26,950 nucleotides of DNA from Pseudaeromonas sp038247115 (GTDB lineage Bacteria > Pseudomonadota > Gammaproteobacteria > Enterobacterales > Aeromonadaceae): positions 1 to 26,950 of the forward strand of contig JBBRVG010000060.1 in the NCBI GenBank assembly GCA_038247115.1, written 5' to 3'. Shown here one piece after another: positions 1 through 7,139 of this stretch (positions are counted from its first letter, which is position 1; the number at the start of each line of letters is the position of its first letter). The notes beneath the pieces are model-generated. The model was not told the origin of the DNA, did not search any database, and saw nothing but the letters and a program-made list of their open reading frames with translations. The position numbers and the translations under genes are program-made.

Positions 1-48
1 AACAACTTGCTGGTAGATGAAGGGTAAGCCGGGATGTCGTTATGACAC

Positions 49-89
49 ACCTGTCGCCCGTTGCACAGGTTCGTCATGTCCCGGACATG
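49..89. promoter_or_regulatory. Two adjacent inverted repeats upstream of the Ser-rich gene
   Basis: Two dyads lie 35 to 76 bases before the start codon at 125. The first has arms ACCTGT (49-54) and ACAGGT (65-70) separated by 10 bases. These are the arms of the classical LuxR box, but the spacer there is 8 bases, so the match is imperfect. The second is CATGTCC (75-81) and GGACATG (83-89) around one central base, a perfect 15-base palindrome. Either could be an operator. No promoter elements are clear around them and the window begins only 48 bases upstream. Binding by a quorum-sensing regulator is inference only. Confidence 0.35.
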
Positions 90-124
90 GCGACCCCAGG
101 AGTCTCTTCAGCAAGGAGAAAAAC

Positions 125-748
125 ATGTCACTCAATATTGATGCCTCAAGCAGCTATGCCTCGTTGATCCAGCGGCTGCAAAGCAGTACCAAAACCAGCA
201 ATAGCAGCAGTGTGCAGGGCAGCATGCCACCACCGCCGCCACCTCAGGGAGGGGAGAACAAGATGATGTCCGACTTGGCCGATGTGTTTGCCGAGCTCGG
301 CATCTCCACCGAAAGCTTGACCACCAGCAGCAGTACGGACGCCAGCAGTGACACCACCAGCACCACGGCTTCCAGCTCGGAGGCACAGACGGCGCTGGCG
401 GAGTTTATGCAGACCTTGATGGATACCCTGCATGCTCAGGGGGCAGGAAAATCCGCGGCGGGAAATGAAGGTTCGGATGGCTATGGTCAGGACAATCCAA
501 TGAAGGCCGATATGCAGACGCTGTTGAGTAAGCTGGGCCTCTCCTCCGAGAGCAGCAGTACCGACAGCACCAGCTCGACCGATAGCTCAGTGAGTGAATT
601 GCAGAGCAAGTTCTCAGATCTGTTGAACAGTTTGGGCGCGTCCGACAGCGGGATCAGTCTGGGGGATTTTCTGACCTCATTTTCCAGCAAGATCCCCGAG
701 GGGCGCGGGCAGGGCCGGATCGGCAATGTGGTCAATACCACGGCGTGA
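125..748 (+). CDS. Ser/Thr-rich low-complexity protein of unknown function (207 aa)
   Basis: The ATG at 125 is chosen because AAGGAG at 113-118 sits at good spacing; an upstream in-frame start at 17 has no such site. The protein begins with a Ser-rich stretch (SSSYASLIQRLQSS), followed by a run of six prolines near residue 38. Two similar blocks follow: a short helix-like segment ending in ELGIS or KLGLS, then a Ser/Thr/Asp-rich linker. The C-terminus has another such helix (FSDLLNSLG). There is no signal peptide, membrane segment or cysteine. I do not recognise a named family. The Ser-rich start resembles that of some proteobacterial EF-hand-type proteins, but no calcium-binding loop is visible. 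It may be secreted by a route that needs no cleaved signal or be a flexible cytoplasmic protein; neither is shown. It is followed by a hairpin at 766-793 and faces the convergent protease gene. Confidence 0.75.
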   Translation: MSLNIDASSSYASLIQRLQSSTKTSNSSSVQGSMPPPPPPQGGENKMMSDLADVFAELGISTESLTTSSSTDASSDTTSTTASSSEAQTALAEFMQTLMDTLHAQGAGKSAAGNEGSDGYGQDNPMKADMQTLLSKLGLSSESSSTDSTSSTDSSVSELQSKFSDLLNSLGASDSGISLGDFLTSFSSKIPEGRGQGRIGNVVNTTA

Positions 749-765
749 TGAGGGTACCCCACGCA

Positions 766-793
766 GGGGCGGCAAATTCATTCTTGCCGCCCC
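766..793 (+). terminator. Hairpin between convergent genes, probable terminator
   Basis: Perfect 10-bp stem GGGGCGGCAA (766-775) with TTGCCGCCCC (784-793) and an 8-base loop. It is followed on the + strand by ATTGTTTGG, a weak T-rich tail, so it fits best as a terminator for the Ser-rich gene. On the - strand no T-run follows, so it would end the protease transcript less well. Confidence 0.6.
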
Positions 794-810
794 ATTGTTT
801 GGATCTTGAT

Positions 811-2004
811 TTAGTCGAGATTGTGACTGGATTTGGCTCGCCGGCGGCTCAAGGCCAGCAAGGCCAGACCGCCCAGCGTCAGGTAACCCAAGCTGCCGCC
901 ACCGTCCGATGACGCTATGGTGCTGGCACGCAGCAACATTTGCTCGCTTCGGGTCTGGGTGTCGGATGTGGCATGGAAGCTGATGACAATGTTCTGGCTC
1001 GAGCTTACGCTGCCCGCCGTGTACGTCACGCTGACGCTACAACTGGATCCTGGTTGCAGGGCCGTGCTTTGGCAATTCTCTTGCAGAGCACCGCCCGTGG
1101 CGACCAGATCGCTGATTTGCCAGGCGACGGCATCGTTATTGCGGATCACAAAGTGGGCTGTGCCCGTCGAGCCTGGGGATAGCTCGATCCCTTGTTGATT
1201 GGTGTAGTTCAAGCCATGAAGTTGCTGCTCGATCCAGGCACTGTAATGGGCGACCGAGGTAAATCCTGCTGCGGCACCCGGATTGCCGCACGTGGGGGGA
1301 TTGGAGTTACTGCTCAGGAAACTGTCGATACCATATTGAATGTTGCCCAGCAATAGCGGGCCACCACTATCACCGAAGCAGATGCTGCGGTTGTTTTCAC
1401 CACCGGCGAAAATATGGCTGGGGGCTGAAGAGTCAATGTCTCCCAGATACGGTAGCTGCAGGGTTTGCAATTGGTAGGGGTAGTTGGTTGCTGCACTGTC
1501 GGTGGCTCCCCAGCCGATAGCGGTTATCGCCTGGCCCGGGCTGAGTAGCGCTTGTTGCTCGAGGGTTGCCCGGGTGACCGGAGTGGCACTCTGGGCGGTC
1601 GCCAGGTGCAACAGGGCGACATCGCCGGCGAACTCACTGGCGTAGCGGGAGCCATCATTGCTACTCAGCTCCCAGCTGGGAACCCAGTCGGGATGAATAA
1701 TCATCTGATCGACCTTGATGCCATCGGTCTGGTTGCTGAGCTGCGCCTGCCCCAGGATCAGGTTCAGTTGTGACAGTTGGGCACCCTCGAAGCAATGGGC
1801 GGCGGTCATGACCCATTCCGGCGCAATCAGGGTACCACCACAAAAGTGATAGCTTTGCCATGCAGGCGCACTCACCTGCTGGATGGAGACCATCCAGCCG
1901 GGGGCCTGGGTCAGGTCGTCGCCGCCCACGATCCGGGGACTAGCGGCGAATGCGGAGGAGCCGAGTAGCCCCGCGAGTAAACATCCTTGCCAAATACCTT
2001 GCAT
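811..2004 (-). CDS. Secreted trypsin-like serine protease with GlyGly-CTERM tail
   Basis: A 397-residue S1-family protease. A signal peptide covers about residues 1-21 (…SSAFA^ASP). The mature chain starts close to IVGG (25-28), the usual zymogen activation site. Catalytic residues are H70 (TAAHC), D128 (GDVALL) and S213 (GDSGGP). A beta-rich domain follows (about 265-362). The C-terminus has GGG at 368-370, a hydrophobic segment and an RRR stop. That tripartite tail is the GlyGly-CTERM signal, which in Vibrio and relatives is cut by rhombosortase after type II secretion, leaving the enzyme at the cell surface (for example VesB). The start is supported by AAGGA about 8 bases upstream on the minus strand. 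TACAAT (reverse complement of 2029-2034) could be a -10 but I see no matching -35. VesA/VesB-like function is inferred from architecture; the substrate is unknown. Confidence 0.93.
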   Translation of the reverse strand: MQGIWQGCLLAGLLGSSAFAASPRIVGGDDLTQAPGWMVSIQQVSAPAWQSYHFCGGTLIAPEWVMTAAHCFEGAQLSQLNLILGQAQLSNQTDGIKVDQMIIHPDWVPSWELSSNDGSRYASEFAGDVALLHLATAQSATPVTRATLEQQALLSPGQAITAIGWGATDSAATNYPYQLQTLQLPYLGDIDSSAPSHIFAGGENNRSICFGDSGGPLLLGNIQYGIDSFLSSNSNPPTCGNPGAAAGFTSVAHYSAWIEQQLHGLNYTNQQGIELSPGSTGTAHFVIRNNDAVAWQISDLVATGGALQENCQSTALQPGSSCSVSVTYTAGSVSSSQNIVISFHATSDTQTRSEQMLLRASTIASSDGGGSLGYLTLGGLALLALSRRRAKSSHNLD

Positions 2005-2433
2005 GCTTGATTCCTTCTGCTATGTAAAAATTGTACCCACTATCTATGACACATTTTTCGGCTGAGTGGTGGTCGTCCATCGAGCCCTGCGCCCCCCATC
2101 ACTCATAGTTGATGTGATGTTCGACCGGACCTGGCCCTATAGTGTGGCTCTATGTCGAAGCCGATATCCATGGCGCGGGGGGGATTTGGGTGCAGATTAC
2201 TGGTTTGCCCCTTTTGAGTCTTTTGTTCGTTGCCAATTGTGTGGCTGTCATCGGGAAATGCATATATTTGTTTCAGCTGTGGTCATGGTATCTCCTGTGG
2301 CGACTGCTTAGTGCTGGATCAGGCTTTCGGAGTGGAGCCCTTGCGAATCACGCCCCGCTTGAGGCATGGTAGTCGCCGAGGCAAATGATGGTTTATAGAT
2401 GACAACTTGAGTCGTTAATCGTAGGGGGAACAT
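2005..2433. other. 429-base intergenic region, no supported gene
   Basis: This gap separates the divergent protease and entericidin-like genes and should hold both promoters. The open frames here (for example 2066-2311 +) have no ribosome binding site or recognisable protein features. A possible -10 for the protease (TACAAT, minus strand, 2029-2034) is the only candidate element I would name. No clear -35/-10 pair is visible for the small lipoprotein gene. Confidence 0.5.
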
Positions 2434-2571
2434 ATGTCAAAACTCGGATGCTGGTTGTTGGTGATGGTGTGGCTGACGGGGTGCAATACCATCAATGGCA
2501 TGGGGCGTGACATTCAAAAAGGCGGCGAAAAAGTCCAGGAAGCGGCCAGTTCAGTCCAGAAAAAGATCTGA
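2434..2571 (+). CDS. Entericidin A/B-family small lipoprotein (45 aa)
   Basis: A 45-codon gene, short enough to be missed by normal ORF length cut-offs. ATG at 2434 follows AGGGGG (about 2423-2428). The product starts with SK and a hydrophobic stretch ending in the lipobox LTGC (C17), followed by NTINGMGRDIQKGG. This matches the entericidin pattern (LTGCNT..G.G.DI...G) and the same amphipathic, Ala- and Lys-rich C-terminal tail. In E. coli, EcnA and EcnB are small membrane lipoproteins proposed as an antidote/toxin pair in stationary phase. Only one member is present here, and which role it plays cannot be told. It should be lipidated at C17 and exported. Its stop lies 14 bases from the stop of the convergent diguanylate cyclase gene. 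Confidence 0.88.
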   Translation: MSKLGCWLLVMVWLTGCNTINGMGRDIQKGGEKVQEAASSVQKKI

Positions 2572-2585
2572 GTGCCAGGCGGGAA

Positions 2586-5030
2586 TTATTCCGGCTGAGC
2601 CACCACAAACTGATTCTTACCGGTACGCTTGGCCTGATACATGGCCTGATCGGCATCGCCTAACAGGGTTTCGGCACTCACCTCGGTATGGGGGGCATAA
2701 CAGGCGATGCCGATACTGCTGGAGAGTCTCACTGTGGCCGTGGTCAGGACAAACGGATCCGCCATCGCCTCCAGCAGTTGTTGCGCCTTGAGACTGGCGT
2801 CTGGTTCGCCATGCTGCAGATTCTCCAGGATCAGGGTGAATTCATCCCCGGCCAGGCGGAACAAGGTATCGGTCTCGCGGAGGTGAGACTGAATGCGCTG
2901 GGCAAACTGTTGCAACAACTCATCGCCCGCATCGTGACCAAAGTTATCATTGATGGCTTTGAAGCCATCCAGATCCATAAACAGCAACGCCATCATCTGT
3001 TCGGTGCGGCTGCTTCTGGCCATGGCTTTGGGCAGCTGCTCCATCAAGGAACGCCGGTTGGGTAATCCGGTGAGCGGATCATTCAGGGCATGGCGCTTGA
3101 GCTCCAGCTCCAACTGCTTGCGTGGCGTTATGTCCTGACTCAACACATAAAAGCCGACCACCTCCTGCTCTCTGCGATGGGGGATATAGATGGAGTACAG
3201 ATAGTGCACACCATCCGCACGCTGTTCACTGCGTTCGAAGCGCTGGACTTCCCCCCGCAACGCCTGCTCCATAAACGGCAAGAAGAACATATATTCCTCT
3301 GCGGGGAAGAGTTCCCGGACCGGGCGATCCTTGAGTTCTTCCATGGTCCAGCCATACCAGAGACCGTAGGTCGCGTTATTGAACTGATAGCGCAGGTGGC
3401 GATCGATATAGGAAATCAAAACCGGCAGGTTGTCGGTAATGGTTTGCAAGCGTTGCTGACTTTCCCGTAGGTCCCGTTCAATGGTGAGGCGCTCCCGGAC
3501 ATCCTGAATAATCAGATTGAGCCGGAAGCCGAGTGCCGTTTCGCTAATCCAGGAGTGCACCTCGACGGCGATGGCCTCTCCGTGTCGATGGAACAATTCG
3601 GTGATCCGCTGATCCTTGAGTAATGGAATAGCTCCGGTTTCGGCATGCAGTTGCAATTGCTGCTGTAACCAGTCCCGTTGCTGTGGACTCAGCAAGGCTT
3701 CTGGTATCGGCTGTCCCAGCATTTCTGATTTCTGCCAGCCCAGCAAGCGGCTCGCCTGCAAATTCCAGTCAATGACTTCGCCCCTTTCATTGAGACTGAT
3801 AAAGGCGTTCATGGCATGCTGGAGCACATTATCCAGCTCCTGGGTGCGAGCTGTGACCTGGGCTTCCAGGGTTTGATTGAGCTCGGCCAGCGTTTGCAGA
3901 TCCTGCTGTTCCAGGTGCCGCATTTCCGCCAGTACCCGTGAGAGTAGAATCGCTTCGGCATAGCTGTTGCTTTGGGGAATATCGTTACGACCAGGATCTT
4001 CGAGGGCTTGCCAGATGGCCACCAGGGGCGCACTCAGACGGCGCGACATGACAAACGCTAACAGGCTTAGTACGCAAAAGGCCAGTATGGCCGACAAGGT
4101 GATTTGATCTTGCAGCTTGGAGAAATCCCTCATGGCAACCGATGCGGGCTGTCTGACCAGGATGTGCCAATCAGGAGACTGGATATCATCATGCCGGGGT
4201 AATGACTGAATGGCCGTGAAGTACCATTGACGGTCCGGCCACTGTAGTTTCCGTGGGTGCCCATTCTTTAAATCCTGCAGCAGCGCTTCGGGAATTTTTC
4301 GAATGCTGGGATCATGGGAGCTGAAAAAAACAGTGCCATCGCTTTTGAACATGATCAGATCGGCTTGTTTCGGCGCCGTGTCTTCAGCCAGTAACAGACG
4401 CGCCATCTTTTCAATTCCTTGGCCAGGAAGACTGGCGATCAGCCATCCCTCGAGCAGGCCTTGGTGATTCTTGAGCGGTACTGCGAGTTCGAACTGAGTG
4501 GTGTGCTGCAGTTTTTCGGGGAATATCTCGGTTCTGGGCGTTGCTTCTGGATGGAGATCGCTGATGCTGGGGCGTTGAAACCGCGGGGGAAACCAGGGGT
4601 CATGGGGAACCGTTAGCCCTTCGATACTGGAGAGGGATGCCACCCGGATAGCACCCTCGGGTGAGGTAATGACCAGCCAGCTATAGTCATCTGACTCCCT
4701 GGCTAGAGTGGAGAGCACAGCACGCTGTTGCTCGTCCGTCTGTTTGCGGAACAAGGACCAGTGGGTCAGCAGTTGCAGGTCACTGATCCGCTCGCCCAGT
4801 TGGAAGTCCACGCCATTGGCCATATTGCTCGCGAGGCGTTGCACCTCGCCGCGGGCACGTTTTTGTGCATAGTCGGATGAGAAATCATCGATCAGAATGA
4901 GCAGCACTATGAGCGTGGTCACCGCACTGCCCAAGGTTCCCAGCATGATCCAGAAAGCAAGGCCCGGACGGCGCGGGATCAGGGAGGCTGGTTTGGGCAT
5001 GTGGGTCGCTTGGGTTCTGGGCGGGATCAT
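2586..5030 (-). CDS. Membrane-bound sensor diguanylate cyclase (PAS-PAS-GGDEF, AGDEF variant)
   Basis: An 814-residue protein predicted to make cyclic di-GMP from two GTP. From the N-terminus: TM1 (about 26-48); a periplasmic sensor region (about 49-307), Cache-like in look; TM2 (about 309-328); a coiled-coil linker (about 365-400); two PAS domains (about 398-510 and 523-636); and a GGDEF domain (about 644-808). The GGDEF start is typical (DPLTGLPNRR, 651-660) and the metal site MDLDGFK is present. The signature is AGDEF (727-731). An RETD inhibitory I-site (718-721) lies five residues before it, so product feedback is likely. AGDEF enzymes can be active (V. cholerae VCA0965). No EAL domain follows. 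Neither the first ATG nor M11 has a clear Shine-Dalgarno, so the start is uncertain by ten residues. The signal sensed is unknown. Confidence 0.93.
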   Translation of the reverse strand: MIPPRTQATHMPKPASLIPRRPGLAFWIMLGTLGSAVTTLIVLLILIDDFSSDYAQKRARGEVQRLASNMANGVDFQLGERISDLQLLTHWSLFRKQTDEQQRAVLSTLARESDDYSWLVITSPEGAIRVASLSSIEGLTVPHDPWFPPRFQRPSISDLHPEATPRTEIFPEKLQHTTQFELAVPLKNHQGLLEGWLIASLPGQGIEKMARLLLAEDTAPKQADLIMFKSDGTVFFSSHDPSIRKIPEALLQDLKNGHPRKLQWPDRQWYFTAIQSLPRHDDIQSPDWHILVRQPASVAMRDFSKLQDQITLSAILAFCVLSLLAFVMSRRLSAPLVAIWQALEDPGRNDIPQSNSYAEAILLSRVLAEMRHLEQQDLQTLAELNQTLEAQVTARTQELDNVLQHAMNAFISLNERGEVIDWNLQASRLLGWQKSEMLGQPIPEALLSPQQRDWLQQQLQLHAETGAIPLLKDQRITELFHRHGEAIAVEVHSWISETALGFRLNLIIQDVRERLTIERDLRESQQRLQTITDNLPVLISYIDRHLRYQFNNATYGLWYGWTMEELKDRPVRELFPAEEYMFFLPFMEQALRGEVQRFERSEQRADGVHYLYSIYIPHRREQEVVGFYVLSQDITPRKQLELELKRHALNDPLTGLPNRRSLMEQLPKAMARSSRTEQMMALLFMDLDGFKAINDNFGHDAGDELLQQFAQRIQSHLRETDTLFRLAGDEFTLILENLQHGEPDASLKAQQLLEAMADPFVLTTATVRLSSSIGIACYAPHTEVSAETLLGDADQAMYQAKRTGKNQFVVAQPE

Positions 5031-5115
5031 GGCTTAAGCATATGCGATCTGGCGTTCGACACATGAGCCTGCAACACCATTCGTGAGCCTGATCCCGGCC
5101 TCGATGAGTCGATAT

Positions 5116-5958
5116 CTAGTTTCCGGCCGGATACTTTTCCAGTAAGGCTTGTAACCGGGCGACGGTTTCCCGATCGGGTTGACCATCGTAGCGTGCGGGG
5201 CGGAAATGTAACTGAAAGGCGGTGAGGACATGGCGCGTCCTGGCATCCAGAGTGCCGGTGGCCGGGAGGCCATAGCCGTAACGAATCAACAGGGTCTGGA
5301 TCTCGGCGATAGATGGCATGGGCGTTGCCAGCAGTTCGCTGACGCGCCTCTCATCGGGCCAGGCACCCAAGCCATATTCCTGATGCAATTGTTGCCAGGG
5401 AAACCGGGGGCCTGGATCGACTTTCCGGCCGGTTGCTATATCGCTATGGCCCAACAATCGGGTCGGGGCCAGCTGATAGCGAGCCACCAGTTGTTGTAGC
5501 AACAGAGCCAGGGTCCGGATCTGGGCAGGGGTGTAGGCTTGCCAGTGACGCTCGGTGAACGGCAACTGCGCCTCGGTATCCGCATAGCCCAGATTGACAA
5601 TCTCGATGCCAATGGAGCTGGCATTGAGCGCCTGAGCCCCTTGCCAGTGGCTGATGCCGGCATGCCAGGCCCGTTGCGACTCGGGAACCAGCGCATACAG
5701 GATCGGTTGCCCATGCCGCTCTTCACGACTCACCAGGTAGTGGGCGCTGACCCGGCTTTCGGGGCGAGTCAGTTCATCCAGGGATTTGGCATCATCAATC
5801 TGGGTGTAGTGCAGGATCACCGACTGGATACGGGAGTCCTGGTTGACGGACGGGTGGCTGTAGTCAAGGTGCAACGCGACTTGCTGACAACTGGTTAACA
5901 GCAGGCTGGTGGTTGCCGCCAGCATCAGTCGTCGTGACCAGCAAGAGGGAATCCGCAT
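5116..5958 (-). CDS. amiD: N-acetylmuramoyl-L-alanine amidase lipoprotein, AmiD-like
   Basis: A 280-residue Amidase_2-fold enzyme expected to cut the bond between muramic acid and L-alanine in peptidoglycan or anhydro-muropeptides. The N-terminus is a lipoprotein signal with lipobox LTSC (C24), followed by QQ, so outer-membrane anchoring is expected. Predicted zinc ligands are H50 (VILHYTQ), H171 (LLGHSDI) and D181 (KVDPGPRFPW). E119 and K179 are the likely catalytic pair by comparison with E. coli AmiD. A C-terminal peptidoglycan-binding domain spans about 208-275. Length and layout match E. coli AmiD (276 aa). A GGAG about 11 bases before the ATG is a fair ribosome site. It lies on the same strand as and upstream of the diguanylate cyclase gene, 85 bases apart, so they may be co-transcribed, though no functional link is evident. 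Confidence 0.93.
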   Translation of the reverse strand: MRIPSCWSRRLMLAATTSLLLTSCQQVALHLDYSHPSVNQDSRIQSVILHYTQIDDAKSLDELTRPESRVSAHYLVSREERHGQPILYALVPESQRAWHAGISHWQGAQALNASSIGIEIVNLGYADTEAQLPFTERHWQAYTPAQIRTLALLLQQLVARYQLAPTRLLGHSDIATGRKVDPGPRFPWQQLHQEYGLGAWPDERRVSELLATPMPSIAEIQTLLIRYGYGLPATGTLDARTRHVLTAFQLHFRPARYDGQPDRETVARLQALLEKYPAGN

Positions 5959-6070
5959 CGGGCAGCATTCTCCGGGGAGTCAAGGAGACAGTCATATGAG
6001 GTTGGTAAGTCGGTACCGGACTGTCAGTCATGGGTCAAGAATGCCCGCTTTTGCCCCGTGCGTATATGGG

Positions 6071-6090
6071 GTTGTGCGACGCCGCACAAC
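6071..6090. promoter_or_regulatory. 20-base palindrome upstream of the CBS gene, possible operator
   Basis: Perfect 8-bp arms GTTGTGCG (6071-6078) and CGCACAAC (6083-6090) flank ACGC. No T-run follows on either strand, so it does not look like a terminator. It lies about 115 bases before the likely CBS start, in the gap between divergent genes. A dimeric regulator site is the simplest reading, but I do not recognise the regulator. Confidence 0.4.
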
Positions 6091-6206
6091 CGGAGCCGCA
6101 GCTTCGGCACTACACTCAATTGGTGTGACGTCCAGCCGATGAATGTCGGCGCGTGATGGGTGCAGATGTGAGTGAATACAAGGTGCTGCAGCGGGTGGGG
6201 AAGGAT

Positions 6207-6644
6207 ATGCGGATTGTCGATATTATGAAGCGTCGGGTGGCGACCATAGAGATGGATGACACCCTGGAAACTGTGCGGGACATCTTTGTGATGGCCCCCT
6301 TTCATCATCTGTTGGTGATTGAGGAGGGGCAACTGGTCGGCATTCTGTCGGACAAGGATCTCTATAAGGCATTGAGCCCCTACCTGGGATCAGGCTCGGA
6401 GAATCAACGCGACCGCGATACCCTGCAACGCCGGGTTCATCAGGTGATGACGCGGGAGCCGGTCACCGTCAGCCCAGAGGTTGCTGTGTCACAAGCCTGT
6501 GAACTGCTACTGGAGAAGGGGATCTCCTGTCTACCTGTGCTGGAGAATGGCCAGATCATCGGCATCGTGACCTGGCGGGATCTACTACATAGCTGTTACG
6601 AGTCTCAGATGGCCGAAATCAGTCACGGCGACCGTAAATCTTGA
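6207..6644 (+). CDS. Two-CBS-domain protein
   Basis: The product is two tandem CBS motifs with nothing else attached, about 145 residues from the ATG at 6207. The first begins at IVDIMKRRVATIEMDDTL and ends at GILSDKDLYKAL. The second begins at VHQVMTREPVTVSPE and ends at GIVTWRDLL. Such stand-alone CBS pairs bind adenine nucleotides or related ligands and usually regulate a partner protein; no partner can be named here. I prefer the ATG at 6207 because CBS proteins commonly begin just before the xxDIM motif and GGGGAAGG lies directly upstream. Longer starts at 6153 (GTG) or 6156 (ATG) are possible and would add 17-18 residues. The last 26 bases overlap tail-to-tail with the DUF2541 gene. Confidence 0.88.
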   Translation: MRIVDIMKRRVATIEMDDTLETVRDIFVMAPFHHLLVIEEGQLVGILSDKDLYKALSPYLGSGSENQRDRDTLQRRVHQVMTREPVTVSPEVAVSQACELLLEKGISCLPVLENGQIIGIVTWRDLLHSCYESQMAEISHGDRKS

Positions 6645-6984
6645 CCTCTGCCATCTTGCTTTTGGAATAACCATCGACGCGAATTTTGGTGATGCACTTG
6701 CGCCGGTCGAGCTTCAGCCAGTCACTGCGCTGATCTTTGCCCACCTCTTTGCCGACCTTGACGGTTCGACTGCTACCGTCCTTATAGAACACCTTGAGTT
6801 CTTCGATGCGAGCATTCTGTTTTTCTACCTTCAACTGCAGGGCGTCGGTATAACGGCAGACGAGTGGTTTGACGATGGCTTCACTTTCGCCGATGGAGAG
6901 CAAGAGGGTCGAGCCAAGACGAAATTCGTCGCTAGCGAATACGGCAGGGGATAGTAGCAGAGACAATACAAACAGGTAACGCAT
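6619..6984 (-). CDS. DUF2541-family periplasmic protein (YaaI-like)
   Basis: The chosen start (ATG at 6982-6984 on the minus strand) has GGAG 9 bases upstream and gives a clean signal peptide (MRYLFVLSLLLSPAVFA, cut before SDEF). The mature protein of about 104 residues carries VCR (C43) and KCITKIRVDG (C97). These align with VCR and RCVSKI in E. coli YaaI, as does the C-terminal ATLKI/AEVKI strand. I therefore place it in DUF2541. The two cysteines probably form a disulfide in the periplasm. The function of the family is unknown. A longer frame to 7059 adds residues before the signal peptide and is unlikely. It follows malZ on the same strand but is separated from it by a strong terminator. 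Confidence 0.87.
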   Translation of the reverse strand: MRYLFVLSLLLSPAVFASDEFRLGSTLLLSIGESEAIVKPLVCRYTDALQLKVEKQNARIEELKVFYKDGSSRTVKVGKEVGKDQRSDWLKLDRRKCITKIRVDGYSKSKMAEVKIYGRRD

Positions 6985-7066
6985 CGAACTTTCTCCAATT
7001 TGACGGGAATATATCGGCATCATTGCGATGGAGAGAAGTCTAAAAAACATGGGTGCCACATAACAG

Positions 7067-7096
7067 AAAAAACCGGGACTGGTTAAGTCCCGGTTT
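7067..7096 (-). terminator. Rho-independent terminator of malZ
   Basis: Perfect 11-bp stem, AAACCGGGACT (7070-7080) with AGTCCCGGTTT (7086-7096) and a 5-base loop. Read on the minus strand the stem is followed directly by a run of six T (7067-7072, partly in the stem). It lies 44 bases after the malZ stop codon. Confidence 0.88.
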
Positions 7097-7139
7097 GGTT
7101 TGTGGTGATAAATAGTATTTTTCAGGTGATTTAAACTGC

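Noticed and set aside
2066..2311. Open frame of 81 codons in the gap upstream of the entericidin-like gene
   Set aside because: No Shine-Dalgarno, no domain or signal, and it overlaps another frame of similar length; compositional chance is the better explanation.
5034..5273. 79-codon minus-strand frame near the end of the amidase gene
   Set aside because: It overlaps the amidase C-terminal domain in another frame and has no ribosome site or recognisable features.
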